Assembly (NCBI GenBank): GCA_035772735.1
Contig: JASDFA010000003.1
Span: 156,067,001 to 156,131,000, forward strand
Reading direction: 5' to 3'
From: Datura wrightii
Lineage: Eukaryota; Streptophyta; Magnoliopsida; Solanales; Solanaceae
DNA length: 64,000 nucleotides
A model generated the notes under the pieces. It was not told where the DNA came from and ran no database searches. It saw only the letters and a program-made list of their open reading frames with translations. Of the stretch, positions 23,707-35,351 are shown piece after piece (position 1 is the stretch's first letter; every line of letters begins with the position of its first letter). The position numbers were made by a program, and so were the translations under genes.

Positions 23707-24668
23707 CGGGAAAAGGCTAAAAATACCCCTAATGTATGAAAATTATTTGCAAATACCCTTCATCCACCTATTGGTCTAAAAATACTCTCAAACTGTACTT
23801 TTGACTCAAAAATACCCTTCAAATTAACACCCCAAACCTAAAATTTAATTTTAAAATTTTAAAATTCATGTGACTTATTATGATTGGCTAAATATATTAT
23901 TTAATTTAAAATAAATTCACCCATTTTAATTTTAAACCCGTGGACCCGACCCGCTCCTTTTAACCTAAACCCACCCCCTTTATATCTGTTGATACGCCTT
24001 CTCCTCATGCTCCCACTTTTTGGCTTGAGTGCTATAACTTTGATTCAAATCACATAGTGAAGATCTAAAAGGGTGTAAAAAGTTTCTCTTGATGGACTGA
24101 AATTTTTTATTTTTTTCTCTTGATTATTGAAAGAAAATTCCTCTTCTTAACATTCTTGTGAGACTAAAATTTTAGTAGGACGGAAAGGAGATTACAACAA
24201 TCTTGAATGCACCCATATTCACAAGTATGGATTTTTTATTTTTATTATTTTTTAATAGAAAAATAGTTGTCATTAGGATATTAAGGAGGAAAACCACAAG
24301 CACAAAGCTTATAAGTTTTTTATTCTTTTTAGTAAAAAGATTTGATAGAGATTATAAAGAGCGATGGAGTACATGAAAACAAAAAGAAACAACCATACAA
24401 TTGTGTCTAGAGAGTTTTGAGAAGAGTTAGCTCGGATCGGGTCTGTGAGATTGGATTTAAAGGGGTGAATTTATTTTTTAAATTAAATAATACATGTGGT
24501 CCATCATAATAAGTCACATGATTCTTTTAAATTGAAGAAAAAATTTCAGGTTTGGGGGGTATTTTTGAGCCAAAGGAATAGATTGAAGGTATTTATAAAT
24601 CAATGGGTGGATGGAGGGTATTTGTGAGTCATTTTCTATACATTAGGAGTATTTTTAGCCTTTTTCCG
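23707..24668. mobile_element. MULE-type non-autonomous element with long TIRs and 9-bp TSD
   Basis: 962 bp bounded by perfect 9-bp direct repeats TTTCAAATT (23698-23706 and 24669-24677). The left end CGGGAAAAGGCTAAAAATAC and the right end, read on the minus strand, CGGAAAAAGGCTAAAAATAC begin long inverted repeats of about 220-250 bp that share further blocks such as GTGACTTATTATGAT and its complement. Nine-base duplications and long TIRs are typical of Mutator-like elements. The central 480 bp or so has no recognisable transposase, so it depends on enzymes from elsewhere. Confidence 0.85.
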
Positions 24669-24677
24669 TTTCAAATT

Positions 24678-26884
24678 TATTAGGAAGAAACTTCATTTTC
24701 TTTAGCGCATTCTTTCAAACTATAAAATCATCGTGTTTGTGATATTTATTTACCATAAAATTAGCACATTAATCTGTTTTGCTTCAAATATGTTTAGTAG
24801 TGATCTTTTTTGATTTCACTAAAAACTTATGATTTTCAATTATAGTTCTAAAAGAGCGATATTGTATGTCCTTCTTTATGATAAACTTCATAGCAAACGC
24901 AATTTGTTTTCACTTTCAACTCTTTATATATATTCATTTCTTTTGTGAATTTTAGCTCTTGTTTAGTGATCCATAAATTCTGTAATAAATTTTGATGCAA
25001 GTTTCATCTTATCCAAATATTTTAGTATTAATTTTCTTCATCATCTCTAAAAAATCTATTAAAAAAACAAATTCACCTTGACATTACTTATTAGTAAAAA
25101 AACTAAGTTGGTGCATAAAGCATTTTGCATTGACAGGGTCCGAATCATATCGCAAAGAGGATGATATAAATAATTTTTTCTAATGTAAATATTAGTGACT
25201 ACTTTTAAACACGTGACTTATAGATTATATGAAAACAACTTTACCATCTACACCACTAATGGCATTAAGTGTAATTTTTCCTTACCTAACTCTTTTATTC
25301 CTTAAGTTAAGCTTCCAATACATTGACACTAACAATATGATTTTCCTCAGAAACAATTAATATTTTAAAACAAAACATGGAACATTAAAAAATATTTTCG
25401 AGAAAATATTTTCATCCATATCAAACATACCCTTAGAGCAAATACATAAACATTTGTCACAATCAAGTTTTTTTGCTATGTATATCATTGGAAGAAAATG
25501 GACCAAATTCCATATATACTTTTCATTCCTCTAATATATATCTTAAAATAAATAAATAATCCCAAAAAATATAAGAATAAGTTTCTTTTAACTTTTGTTG
25601 GATAAAATAAACATAGATTTTTTAGATGTTGCCCATAAATAGTATTATCTCTATTGCAGCTTGCTGTATATTTCTTCCACCGGGAATACTTTAGAGGATT
25701 GATCCAAGCTACTTCTATCTCTCGCCTGAATATACATCAATATATTTCAAAATCAATAATGATATATTTAATAAAATCGCATGAGTGGAGTCTGGGAAAG
25801 ATGGTGTATATACAACCTTATTCTTATGTTATAAAAATAAAAAAAGATTATTTTTGATAGATCATTGGCTACTCAAGTAAATCAAATTAAAATAATTTCT
25901 AAATATAATCTATTATTAAACTATAATATTATGGTTTATGTAGCAAAAACAGAGAGAATTTCAAATAAAAACTCAAGGGTGAGACTAGGTGAGAGGAGGC
26001 CTTTTTAGAAAAAAGATAGATATATCTTTTTGCTTTCATTTCTTGTGAAGATGTTTGATTGAATGTGAAATTTATGAAAAAAGAGAGATTATTCTTTTAA
26101 ATATATCATAATATTTCTATGATCATGAGGATGTTATTTAAGATAAAATACGAAGGTTTAGTTAAAAAATCAAATATAATAATGTGTTGTATTTTTCTTT
26201 TGAAAAAATTCAAATTACAAAAAATCAAAGGAAGAGCTAGTAAAAGCTTTTTTGGTGTATGTGTCGTCACATTAATGCTGACTGGTAATTCATGTTTCAA
26301 TTTATGTGTCTTACTCTTTTTTTTTTTTTAAATATCAATCTTTTTATATATAATAAGTTTTTGATTCTAACATAAATATCAATCTTTTTATATTTAATAA
26401 GTTTTTAGTTCTAACATTTTCATTTATTCTTAATAACACTCTTTTAGAGGAATGACATAACATGTTTAAGATCGTCAGATTCAAGGGGGTAGTTTTATAT
26501 ATAACACCCAACTATGTAAGATTCAGAAAAATTCTTAAATTTTTCATTTAATCAAACAAAGACATGTAAAATAAATCGGATGATAAATAAAAGCCCTAGT
26601 TCACAATCTTCAAAATTATAATACCAACATAAGTTAGTGAGTGTTTGCATATATAACATATATGAATTAAGCAAGAGTTTATTTAGTCGATAAGAAAAAA
26701 ACAAAGAAATGTGTGGAATCTTTTGTATAGTTATATGCAGAAAAAGACGAAGTTCTATTGTTTTTTCCTTCAACTTTTTTTAATAAACAAAGTACAATCT
26801 TATTATTCTATTTTGGAATTATCATATAGATACAAATAATAATAAGGGGAATATGTATATCACCAAGTGAAATTAATAAGATAC
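24678..26884. other. Intergenic DNA, no gene recognised
   Basis: AT-rich sequence with scattered short ORFs lacking known domains. A short SINE remnant is listed separately. Confidence 0.55.
25780..25826 (-). mobile_element. TS-type SINE remnant
   Basis: The plus strand reads GAGTGGAGTCTGGGAAAGAT then GGTGTATATACAACCTT. This is the reverse complement of the TS SINE core around GCGTACACACTACCC and CCCCACT. Only about 45 bp remain, without ends. Confidence 0.4.
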
Positions 26885-27105
26885 AATCGAGAATCTATCG
26901 AAAATAATCTCTCCATCCCTACCATAAAGATATGAGTAAGGTGTGCGTACATCTTACCCTTTTCATACTCCACTTATATATGAGATTTCACTGGATATTT
27001 TAATTCCATAGAGTTGAAAATCTATTAGAAACAACCTGTGTACATCTTATCCTCTTCAAATTTCATTTATAGAGTTTCACCGAATTTGTTGTTGTTGTTG
27101 TTGTT
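26885..27105 (+). mobile_element. TS-type SINE pieces, two partial 3' ends in tandem
   Basis: 26889-27000 holds the TS SINE body with GGTGTGCGTACATCTTACCC and GAGATTTCACTGGATAT. A second, shorter copy of the same 3' region follows at 27010-27085 (GAAACAACCTGTGTACATCT, then GAGTTTCACCGAATTTG). It ends in (GTT)n at about 27087-27104, the usual TS SINE tail. TS SINEs are characteristic of Solanaceae. I found no target-site duplication. Confidence 0.75.
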
Positions 27106-27475
27106 ATATTTGTTCTTTGGAGAAAATCAATTTACATTTTCACACAGAATCATGTCTCCTTTGGTAAGATTTTCCTAATTAAGATTTACTCAATTTAAAA
27201 GGTTGGAATAATAGAACTATCACACAAAAAATTGCCAAAAAAAAACCAAAAAAAGAAGTAAATTTTAATGATCTTGCAAGTTTCTATTCAATCTAAAGAT
27301 CTTTTTCATCTTTATTTTTGAAGGAATTAGTTAGGGTTAATAAGGTTATGACAGACAACAAAAAAAAAAAGAAACAAATAAATAAATTTGAGATAGTCAT
27401 GACTCATGAATTCTATTTAGTTACCTTTACTTGATTCCCCCTCCCCCCCTTCCCCCCAAATTAAAAAAAAATTAC
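27106..27475. other. Sequence downstream of the bHLH exon (presumed intron side)
   Basis: Minus-strand sequence after the splice donor at 27475. It has T- and G-rich runs and no second bHLH exon that I can find in the following 2 kb. Confidence 0.45.
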
Positions 27476-27850
27476 CTTGGGAGAAAGTTGAGGAAGGAAA
27501 TCATGAAGCTCAGAAAGCATTTCCCCCATCTTCCTCCTCCTTTCTCTTTCTATTTGTATATGTATATCATGATTTGATTTTCCTTCTCCACCAGCATCAA
27601 CCTTTACTTTACCTTTTTTTTTACCGTCCTCTTTTGGTTTGGGTGACCTTCTTTTTTTGACAAAAGTAGTCAGTTCATCCATCTCCTTAACAGATATCGG
27701 CGGCTGACAAGTATCAGATTTGAGGTCTGGCAACTTATCACCTGCAAACTTCTTTTTACTCCCAACTAGGTCATCACTCGAGTTTAAAAATGACCACACC
27801 TCATCATTTTACCACGTCAACCAATCATTGTCACCCCTTTCTTTATTCAT
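27476..27850 (-). pseudogene. First exon of a bHLH95-like transcription factor, premature stop
   Basis: Reading left from ATG at 27850, the frame has 125 codons up to CCCAAG followed by GTAAT, a good splice donor (intron starts at 27475). Codon 14 is TAA (27809-27811); the rest of the frame is open. After it come VWSFLNSSDDLVG, a Lys-rich stretch with KKRRSPKPKEDGKKKGK, and at residues 97-108 the basic region HIQIERERRRKM with the His/Glu/Arg positions used to contact E-boxes, then first-helix residues ending LHDFLPQLSPK. This exon end matches the conserved splice site after LPQLPPK in plant bHLH95/ZHOUPI-like genes. No exon for the loop and second helix is visible on this strand down to about 25 kb. 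A nuclear DNA-binding regulator in origin, now probably a pseudogene or orphan exon. A sequencing error at codon 14 is possible. Confidence 0.72.
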
Positions 27851-27890
27851 TTTTCTTTTTTAGGTGATCTGACAGTGTACATTAAGTTAC

Positions 27891-27900
27891 GTTTATATAT
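27891..27900 (-). promoter_or_regulatory. TATA-like box 41 bp upstream of the bHLH ATG
   Basis: Minus-strand ATATATAAAC, a plausible plant TATA box for the exon at 27850. Motif and position only. Confidence 0.35.
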
Positions 27901-28389
27901 TGAAAAAAATTCCTTCAAAGGGGTGAAAGTGTAAAAAGAGAGACATGGGGGGATTGAATAGATTTGGATATTGAGTATGAAGAGAATATAGAAATAAAAA
28001 AAGATTGTAGAGATATAAGCAGATGATTTACTTGTAATCAATATAAAACAAAATACAATCATAAGCCAAAATACCGTTACTGGCTTCAAAATAAAAAACC
28101 GTAGCTAAAGCACTTTTGTTATAGATTTTGTTCTCACTCTATTGGGATCCAATTCACACTCAACTCTATTATATTAAAATTAGTTATTCTAATTACTAAT
28201 ACTAGATTTTATAATACTAATCACAAGATACTCTTTTGTTTATTTTTTTAGAAAAAAACTTTTAATATGATTGTATATAAACATAATGACTATTTAACAA
28301 AAGATGTAAAAGGAGTTTTCTTTATTAAAACTGCAAGTTTTAATTCATAATTTATCTGAAATAGACAAGTTTGAGTTCTAGTCTTATAA
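27901..28389. other. Intergenic DNA, no gene recognised
   Basis: AT-rich sequence upstream of the bHLH remnant. No other ORF with a known domain. Confidence 0.5.
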
Positions 28390-29037
28390 TATAAAAGGTC
28401 ACATGACTAGCATTAATAAAAATTCATTAATAGCTGGCTTACATGACTAATGTTAATAAAAATTTATTAATAGTTAGCTCTGTTTGTATACATTAAGTTT
28501 AGTATTACTGAAATTAATTAATTAATTAATTTAATTATTAAGTTATACTAGACTACAAACTTAATCAAGATATTCTTCCTCTCATCTACTCAAACGGCCT
28601 AAGTTTTTTTCTTTAAAGAAAAGAAACTTTTGAAATGATTGTAGTCGAATGAGTTTTTTTATGAAAAATACAAGTCTAGTTCTTAATTTATTTGAATTAG
28701 GTGATTATGAATTAGTTTTATAATGTAAGAGATTACGTGACTAACGTTAATAAGAATTCATAAATAATTGGCTCATTACCTAACTAATGTTAATAAAAAT
28801 TTCATTAATAACTATCTCTGTTTGTGTATATTAAATTTAGCTCTACTGAAATTAATTAATTATTCTAATGACTTGTATAAGATTATAAATTTAATCAAGC
28901 TCACGTGACTAACGTTAATGAAAATTTTGTCAATAACTACCTCTATTTATGTATATTAAATTAAGCTCTACTGAAATTAATTAATTATTCTAATGACTTG
29001 TACAAGATTATACTAAATCCAGATATTCTTCCTCTCA
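28390..29037. repeat. Local cluster of diverged direct repeats
   Basis: At least three copies (about 28398-28578, 28735-28900, 28902-29037) share the order TGACTAACGTTAATAA, CATTAATA, CTCTACTGAAATTAATTAAT and, in the outer two, GATATTCTTCCTCTCAT. Units of 140-200 bp in the same orientation suggest old tandem duplication. Non-coding. Confidence 0.7.
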
Positions 29038-29249
29038 TTAAAAATAATATATATATATATATACCGGCATACGACATAACTTGTGGGATATTACCCTCCC
29101 AGCATATGACATAACCTATTATGCCTTTTATGGTGTAACTTGTGGACTATTATATGAACATATAAATTTATGTCACGAAAAAATTATTTATTATTTCAGT
29201 GTCAGGAGTATAATTTGTGTGATATTATAATATGAAAATATAAACTTAT
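29038..29249. other. Short (AT)n and CATATGACATAAC-type repeat
   Basis: A short (AT)n run at 29047-29062 is followed by two copies of GACATAACTTGTGG-like sequence. This resembles the GCATAA-rich repeat at 9530-9960. No gene. Confidence 0.45.
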
Positions 29250-30120
29250 TGTAGTATCCTTGATCAGCTAATTTGATGATGGAGAAATTATGCAGGGACC
29301 AATTTCAGATAAATTATGAAGTATATGGTAGAAGATAAAAATTATAGTTGTAAAAAGTATACTATTTTCTGTCAGTGAGTGGGATTGCTAATGTGCTGTA
29401 AAGGCGCCTCAACGTGGCAGAGGGCTAGTATACTCAATCAATAGAATTTCACCTTCGGTTGTGCCCTCTAATACTTATCCCTTGGGGACATTTTTTGAAA
29501 ACCTAGTTTTTGGAAATTAAAAAAATAAACTTCTCTTTTCTGGTTATCTGCTCAGCTGTTGTGAACAACATGAACCATATTCTTTGAAAGCATCAAGACG
29601 TTTTTAAGAAAAGAGAACCTGAATATTCCTCCAGTATTTTTGCCTTTTAGTTAGTGTTTTGATCTTAAATGTAAACCTACTCTTCAATATGAAGTCTGTG
29701 TAAGTATTTCCTTTGTAATCGTTCTTATTGTCATGGGAGTCTTCTTCAACTAAAGTTAGTTGAGAGAATAGCTAGAGTTAGCTGTGTAGTTCTAGCTAGA
29801 GTTAGCCTGTTGGAAGGTGCAGTAGAATTATTGCATTACAAACCTTGTAGTAGAGTTGCTTCAAAGGAGTTGGGGATTAAGAGTTTAATCCTAGGGCATT
29901 TTCGAGTCTGTAATCATCTTTCGCTCAGTGAGTTAGTGAAAATGATTGTTAAATCCTACGAGGTAGGTCGTGGTTTTTTCCTCCCTTGAGCAAGGAGGTT
30001 TTCCACATGAAAAACTAGTCTTCTTATTTATTCTATTTCTGTTTTATTTGACGTACATCTGTGTTACATAAGTCAAGGGACCTGGTCCGTAGACTGTTGG
30101 TGGACTCTTCTAACTTTACA
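29250..30120 (+). mobile_element. 5' LTR of a SIRE-like Copia element
   Basis: About 870 bp from TGTAGTATCC to AACTTTACA. It ends two bases before a clear initiator-tRNA PBS, so the right end is firm. The left end is set by the TGT...ACA rule only. The U5 side has the Copia-type hairpin CCTCCCTTGAGCAAGGAGG near 29981-30000. Confidence 0.65.
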
Positions 30121-30122
30121 AT

Positions 30123-30134
30123 TGGTATCAGAGC
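30123..30134 (+). other. Primer-binding site (initiator Met tRNA)
   Basis: TGGTATCAGAGC, a perfect match to the standard plant retrotransposon PBS, directly after the Copia LTR. Confidence 0.9.
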
Positions 30135-30178
30135 AGGCTCTTCCTAAAAGGTCAAAACGTAGGAAGGATCCTTCAAGG

Positions 30179-30887
30179 ATGGAAGCACCACCAAATTTGG
30201 AAGAAGGGCAGTCTACCACGAGACCTCCTCATTTCAATGGCCAATACTATGGATGGTGGAAGACCCGTATGCATGATTTCATCATGGCTGAAGATAGTGA
30301 ACTGTGAGATATTATTCTAGATGGTCCATATATGCCATGAAGATTGTTACAGAAGGAGAAGCTACTACATCGGTTTCGAAGACTAGACGGGAATACAATG
30401 ATAGTGATAGGAAGCAGATCGAGAAGAATTTTAAAGCCAAGAAGCTGTTGGTTTGTGGGAGAGGACCAGATGAATATAATAGAATTTTTTCTTGCAAATC
30501 TGCTAAAGAAATCTGGGATTGCCTCAGAACTGCTCATGAAGGGACCAGTCAGGTTAAACAATCCAAGTTAGATATACTGACTACACAATATAAAATGTTT
30601 ATTATGAAGGAAGGAGAGTCAATTCAGGAGATGCATACCATATTTACTTCGATAACTAATGAGCTCTATTACCTGGTGAGATAATTAAGCCAAGCAAACT
30701 GGTTAGAAAAATTCTCAGCATACTTTCCTAATCTTTGGAAAGTAAAGTAGACGCTATTACTGAGGCACAAAATCTGGAAACTATTATAATGGATGAACTC
30801 ATAGGGAATCTGAAAATTTATGAGCTCAAAAGACAGCAGAATCAAAGCAGGAATGACTCAAGAAAGGATAATGGTTTGGATCTCAAG
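30179..30887 (+). pseudogene. SIRE-like Copia gag, 5' part, interrupted by a gypsy element
   Basis: Starts at ATG 30179 (MEAPPNLEEGQSTTRPPHFN, then YYGWWKTRMHDFI), the usual N-terminus of the Copia UBN2 Gag family. A TGA at 30305-30307 and a frameshift near 30340 break it. The second frame resumes with TRREYNDSDRKQIEKNFKAK, KEIWDCLRTAHEGTSQVKQS and MKEGESIQEMHT. Frameshifts and a stop follow before a further stretch, LESKVDAITEAQNLE. The reading stops at 30887 where the chromovirus LTR begins, and continues at 41505. Gag packages the element RNA; this copy is dead. Confidence 0.85.
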
Positions 30888-31008
30888 TGTTGTACCCCGT
30901 AAAATTTCCAACACATAGATGACCTATTTGCGTATTGATTAAGAGTATTTGAAAGTTATACATGCTAGAAAAAGGCCCGGGACAAGACCGGACGAGAAAC
31001 CTGTCGAA

Positions 31009-31048
31009 CCATCGCGGAAGGAGCCGGGCCAGAGCCCCTCCGCGATGG
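31009..31048. repeat. LTR hairpin 1
   Basis: CCATCGCGGA (31009-31018) and its perfect complement TCCGCGATGG (31039-31048), with partly paired flanks inside. Conserved unchanged in the 3' LTR. Confidence 0.85.
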
Positions 31049-31053
31049 CAACA

Positions 31054-31091
31054 TGTCACGGAGGTGGAGCCTCCGCGTTGGCTCCGTGACA
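31054..31091. repeat. LTR hairpin 2
   Basis: TGTCACGGAG (31054-31063) pairs perfectly with CTCCGTGACA (31082-31091). It is weakened by substitutions in the 3' LTR. Confidence 0.8.
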
Positions 31092-31113
31092 CGTTGGCCC
31101 TGTCTAGGCCCAA

Positions 31114-31121
31114 CTATATAA
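31114..31121 (+). promoter_or_regulatory. TATA box of the chromovirus LTR
   Basis: CAACTATATAAGCC about 25 bp downstream of hairpin 2; the same motif is at 38943-38950 in the 3' LTR. Probable pol II promoter, with transcription expected to start about 30 bp further on. Confidence 0.6.
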
Positions 31122-33703
31122 GCCCTCCACTTCGGTTTTAAAAGTTATTTTTCATATAATTTCTAGTAAGGTCGAGGGAAAACAGAGGGAGATGAGGTTT
31201 CTTGATAATTTCCTTCCGATTACGCCGTCAAACGCGGTCCAAACTCAAATTAACTCCAGATACCGAGGTATTAAGCAGTGAGGAGCATTCCTACGGATTT
31301 AGTTTCGCGGAATTCGGCCGGCGAATCATCGTGCTACCGAACTAAGGTAAGTGGAATTGCTCCAAATTAGTGTCAATATACTCCTATCCTTAAAGTGAAT
31401 ATTTCTCTCTTCTGGACTTTCGAGAAATAGCGAGTTTTTGACTGTCTTTCGATAAGCCAAAGTTTAGACTATAAATATATCGAAAGTGATGTTTTCTTTC
31501 AGAATATTGGTGTATTTGGTTCTAATTGACATGTATATGAATGTAGTTGGGAGAAACAACAGAAGTACCAACGGAAATCACATCGGTCAGTCGGGTACTC
31601 AAAAATCAGGTATGTAAAGCTATTCTTTCGGCAAGCCAGGAAGTACAGTCTAGAAAATAAATAGAGCAAAGGCTATTAACAGATACCCAGCGTACAGGAA
31701 TGATTCCAGTACAATTTCCAGCAAGCATGCTAGTATATCATTACGTATCATGCGATAATCAGAATAACAGATAGTCAGACGATTTTAGATAGTAGTGTGG
31801 TATCCACTAGTAGCTCATCATGTTCTTACGTAATATCCAAAATGGAGTTGTAAAAGAAGTATAATGAATTAGCAAGATTATAGATAGTATGTATTACATT
31901 TGTTGAGACTGTATCCGGTAATAGATGGCACATTTTACGTTATTGAGCTATATCCAGTTATAGATGGCATGTTCTATGTTATTGAGTTATATCCAGATAT
32001 AATCAGATCAGTAATCAGATATAGAAATAGCTCTAGACACCGATATAGCTCCAGATACGGGTATAGCCCCAGAAATAGATATGGCTCTAGAAACTGATAT
32101 AGCTTCAGATCACGGATAACAATAATCAGATAAACAGATAAAGGCCAGGTAGCAGTTAGCCCAGTAATCAGAAACAGTGTAAAACAGAATATAGCATCAG
32201 TTGTTTAATACGGACTGGCCTTGAAATAAAAGAAGAGAATATGATTAGTATTTTTCATTTGAGCATGCTTGCTGTGTATGTGTTTTGCATGTTGAGACTT
32301 GTTATGGCATGTGGGTACTCTTTAGCATCCCCGCCGCCCCCTGGGTTATAGCTGTATCGATACCAGATTCAGATACCGCCCCCAGCTGGGTGATGCCGTC
32401 CACCTAGAGGACGATGATGGCCGACCACCATAATAATACGGTTCAGATTACCCTGCTTGTAGGGGCAGTTCAGTTTACTCTGCGCAGAGCCAGATTACCC
32501 TTTTTACAGGGGCAGACTACTCTGTGTGCGCTTGTCGCCGGGGGCAGTTTCAGATACAGATTTTTATAAAATTACCCTGTTGCGTGTTTACATCCAGGGG
32601 CAATTTCAGTCACAGATACAACAACAGATTACACCGTTGAGCACTTGCGCCTAGAGGCAGGAGTCTTCGGACTCAGACATAGTTCATTGTTAGAGGCCAA
32701 GGCTTGAGCTACGTACCCAAGGGGGTGGTAGGAGGAGCTCACAGTTATCAGATGAGTGGAGTGACTTATTTTTGGTTGGTTTAGACCCGGTAGGGGTAAA
32801 TAGATTGTTCTGTTGGTTGGCACCTTCCGGCTTATGGGGGTCAGTCAAGTATTGTGTGTATTTATATGTATATCTATATATGCTATTAGATACTGATAGA
32901 CAGTAGGATGACACGTCGTCAGGTACGCCCAGTTTAGTTACAGAATAAGTGAACTCTCCTCAGTTATCCTCAGCCAGATAGACTCAGCTACTTCCTGCTT
33001 ATATGTCATGTTATTGTTGTTACCCATTTCAGTTGTATATTTCAGTTTGCTTTACATGCTCAGTACCTGTGGTACTGACACCCATGAGGGTGCTGCATTG
33101 CTTGCCTGCAAGTACACATAGACGAGGAGTCGATCCCTCGTAATCCAGTCAGCAGAGTTATCAGCTCCTATCCTCCGGAGCTAGACAATCGGAGGTTGCT
33201 CCTATTTCTTTTTGATTACATTTTGGGTAGGTCGGGGCCCTGTCGCGATCATTCTATTATTTCTTCCTAGAGGCTTGCAGTCTGATGTTTCCCTGTGGTA
33301 GTGGAGCCGGTCGTATGGGGCCGTGCATGTATATATGTGTTTGGTTGATTATGTTGGCCGTGTGGGGCCATAGTCTGATAGTAGTGGTGATCTTGCCGGT
33401 CACGTAGTTATTCAGTATTCTATTATTAAGTTACAGATAACTAGACAGCGTGGTGGCCTTATCGGCCCGCATAGGTTTCCCCTCTGTAAGTATGTTTTTG
33501 GTTAGCTGAAGTTTTATAAAGGTGGCTATAGGCCTAATCAGTCTGGGGCTGTGTTTACAGCTGCTATATAGCCGGTTCGTTTCTTGAAATAGAGCCAGAG
33601 TCAGCCAAAGCACCAGATGTGCTCAGGCTGGACCGTTTAGCAGCCCAGAGTCTAGCAGGCACCAGGTGCCCGTCATACCCCCCAAGGTGGGGTGTGACAA
33701 ACT

Positions 33704-33714
33704 TGGTACAGAGC
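33704..33714 (+). other. Primer-binding site with one missing base
   Basis: TGGTACAGAGC, five bases after the LTR. Compared with the initiator-tRNA PBS TGGTATCAGAGC it lacks one T. Confidence 0.75.
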
Positions 33715-33719
33715 AGGTC

Positions 33720-34829
33720 ATGTCCCAGGGAGTTTGTAAGCTAGATTCAGCCCGGTCTAAGGGCGATACGGAGGTGTCATCTCGACCCTCCCAGCAGTCT
33801 CCGCCTCGCCAGACACCATTTGAGGCAGCACCGCCTCCCACAGCTCCTGCACCCACTTCATCTGATCAGGAGCTACGTAGTGCGGTGGTTATGTTAACCC
33901 AGATACTAGCTACTCAGCGTCAGCCAGTACCACCTGCAGCAGCAGAATCTCTAGGTGGGCCTGGTAGTTCCAGGGTTAGAGAATTCTTGGCATTGGGACC
34001 CCCTCAGTTTACAGGGTCAGATTCAGCGGAGGACCCTCAGGACTTTCTAGACCAGATGCAGAGAATCTTTAGAGTCACGCACGTAACCCCAGCAGAATTA
34101 GTGGAATTAGCAGTGTTCCGGTTGAGGGATATTGCTGTTTTGTGGTACGAAAGTTGGGAGAGATCTCGGGGAAGAGATGCAGCCCCTCCTACTTGGTCTA
34201 GCTTCTCAGAGGCCTTCCTGGACCACTTCTTACCCCGGGAGGTCAGACAGGCCTGGATGGACCAGTTCTTACACTTAGAGCAGGGGGCCAGGAGCGTACG
34301 TGAGTATTCTTTACAGTTCGACTCCTTAGCCCACTATGCTCCAGCATTTGTGGACACTATGTCGTCCAGAGTCCATCGCTTTATTATGGGCCTAAATTCA
34401 GATTACATAGAGACGTGCATGACAGCTACTTTGAGAGAGGACATGGACATAGCCAGGGTACAGGCCTTCGCACAGACAATTGAGGGCCTGAGACAGCGGC
34501 AGCGGGGCGACAGGCAGGCGACTTCAGAGCAGCGCCGTAGAAACAGACCCGCTGAGATTCAGGGGGAAATCCCTAGGGGGTCGAGACCACGGTTTTCAGA
34601 TAGGCCGCCCAGATCTTTACCTACGATACAGCAGCAGAGAGGCAGATTTGTTTGCCGGAGTCAGTCAAAGTCTGGTAGTAGTTTACGGACAGTAGCATCA
34701 CCTCAGCAGCGGAGGGCAGAACAGAATAGGTTTGCACCTACCCCTTGTCCTATATGCCACTGACCCCATTCTGGAGCCTGCAGGCAAGGCTTCTCAGGGT
34801 GCTATTACTTCAGATAGGAAGGGCATTTA
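33720..34829 (+). pseudogene. Gag domain with damaged zinc knuckle
   Basis: The N-terminus is Pro/Gln-rich (SQQSPPRQTPFEAAPPP). The capsid-type retrotransposon Gag domain runs from about REFLALGPPQFTG (33980) through WSSFSEAFLDHFLPREVR to LREDMDIARVQAFAQTIEG (34490). A basic Arg-rich tail follows. The CCHC knuckle begins with Cys at 34800; its second Cys position is Phe (TTC, 34809-34811), then a TAG (34815), then GHLMRDC. An earlier TGA (34761) already cuts the frame. The role is particle formation and RNA packaging. Confidence 0.9.
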
Positions 34830-35351
34830 ATGAGAGATTGTTCGGCCAGAGGACAGGGTAGCCGGGATAATCTGGATAGAGCATCAGCGGGGCTACGAGC
34901 TCCAGCAGCCTCAACAGGGTGCAGACCCTCAGGTTCAGCAAATAGGGGCCGAGGTAGATCAAGAGCCTCTGGCTCTGGTGCAGGCCCCAGCCGTATTTAT
35001 GCATTACCAGGGAGGCAGGATTCAGAGGCATCTCCCGACGTGGTCACAGGTATATTGATTATCTGCTCATACCCTATTTATGTATTGATTGATCCAGGGT
35101 CTACCTTGTCATATATTACACCATTTGTGGCCCGGAAGATGGGTATCGAACCAGAATTACTTCAGCAGCCCTTTTCAGTGCTTACACCGGTCGGTGACTC
35201 GATTACAGCTAAAAGAGTTTACCGAGGGTGTACAGTAGAGGTTGCTGATCGCCAGACCACAGTAGACTTAATAGAACTTGAGATGGTCGACTTTGATGCC
35301 ATTATGGGTATGGACTGGTTAGTTCCATGTTATGCCAACTTAGAATGCTAG
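34830..35351 (+). pseudogene. Retropepsin-like protease domain
   Basis: Contains VLIDPGSTLSYITPFVARK with Asp at 35091. The DPGST form instead of D(S/T)G is usual in this plant clade. Downstream are DLIELEMVDFDAIMGMDWL, the conserved end of the domain. The stop at 35349-35351 ends the stretch. It would cleave the polyprotein. Confidence 0.85.

Larger units (their letters stand above)
30888..33699 (+). repeat. 5' LTR of the chromovirus
   Basis: 2812 bp from TGTTGTACCCCG to GGGGTGTGACA. It contains two strong inverted repeats and a TATA box (listed separately). There is a block of loose 20-bp repeats (ATATAGCTCCAGATAC variants) at about 31905-32110 and another of about 45-bp repeats (CAGATTACCCTG...GGGGCAG) at 32440-32640. 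The ORFs in it are fortuitous. Confidence 0.95.
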
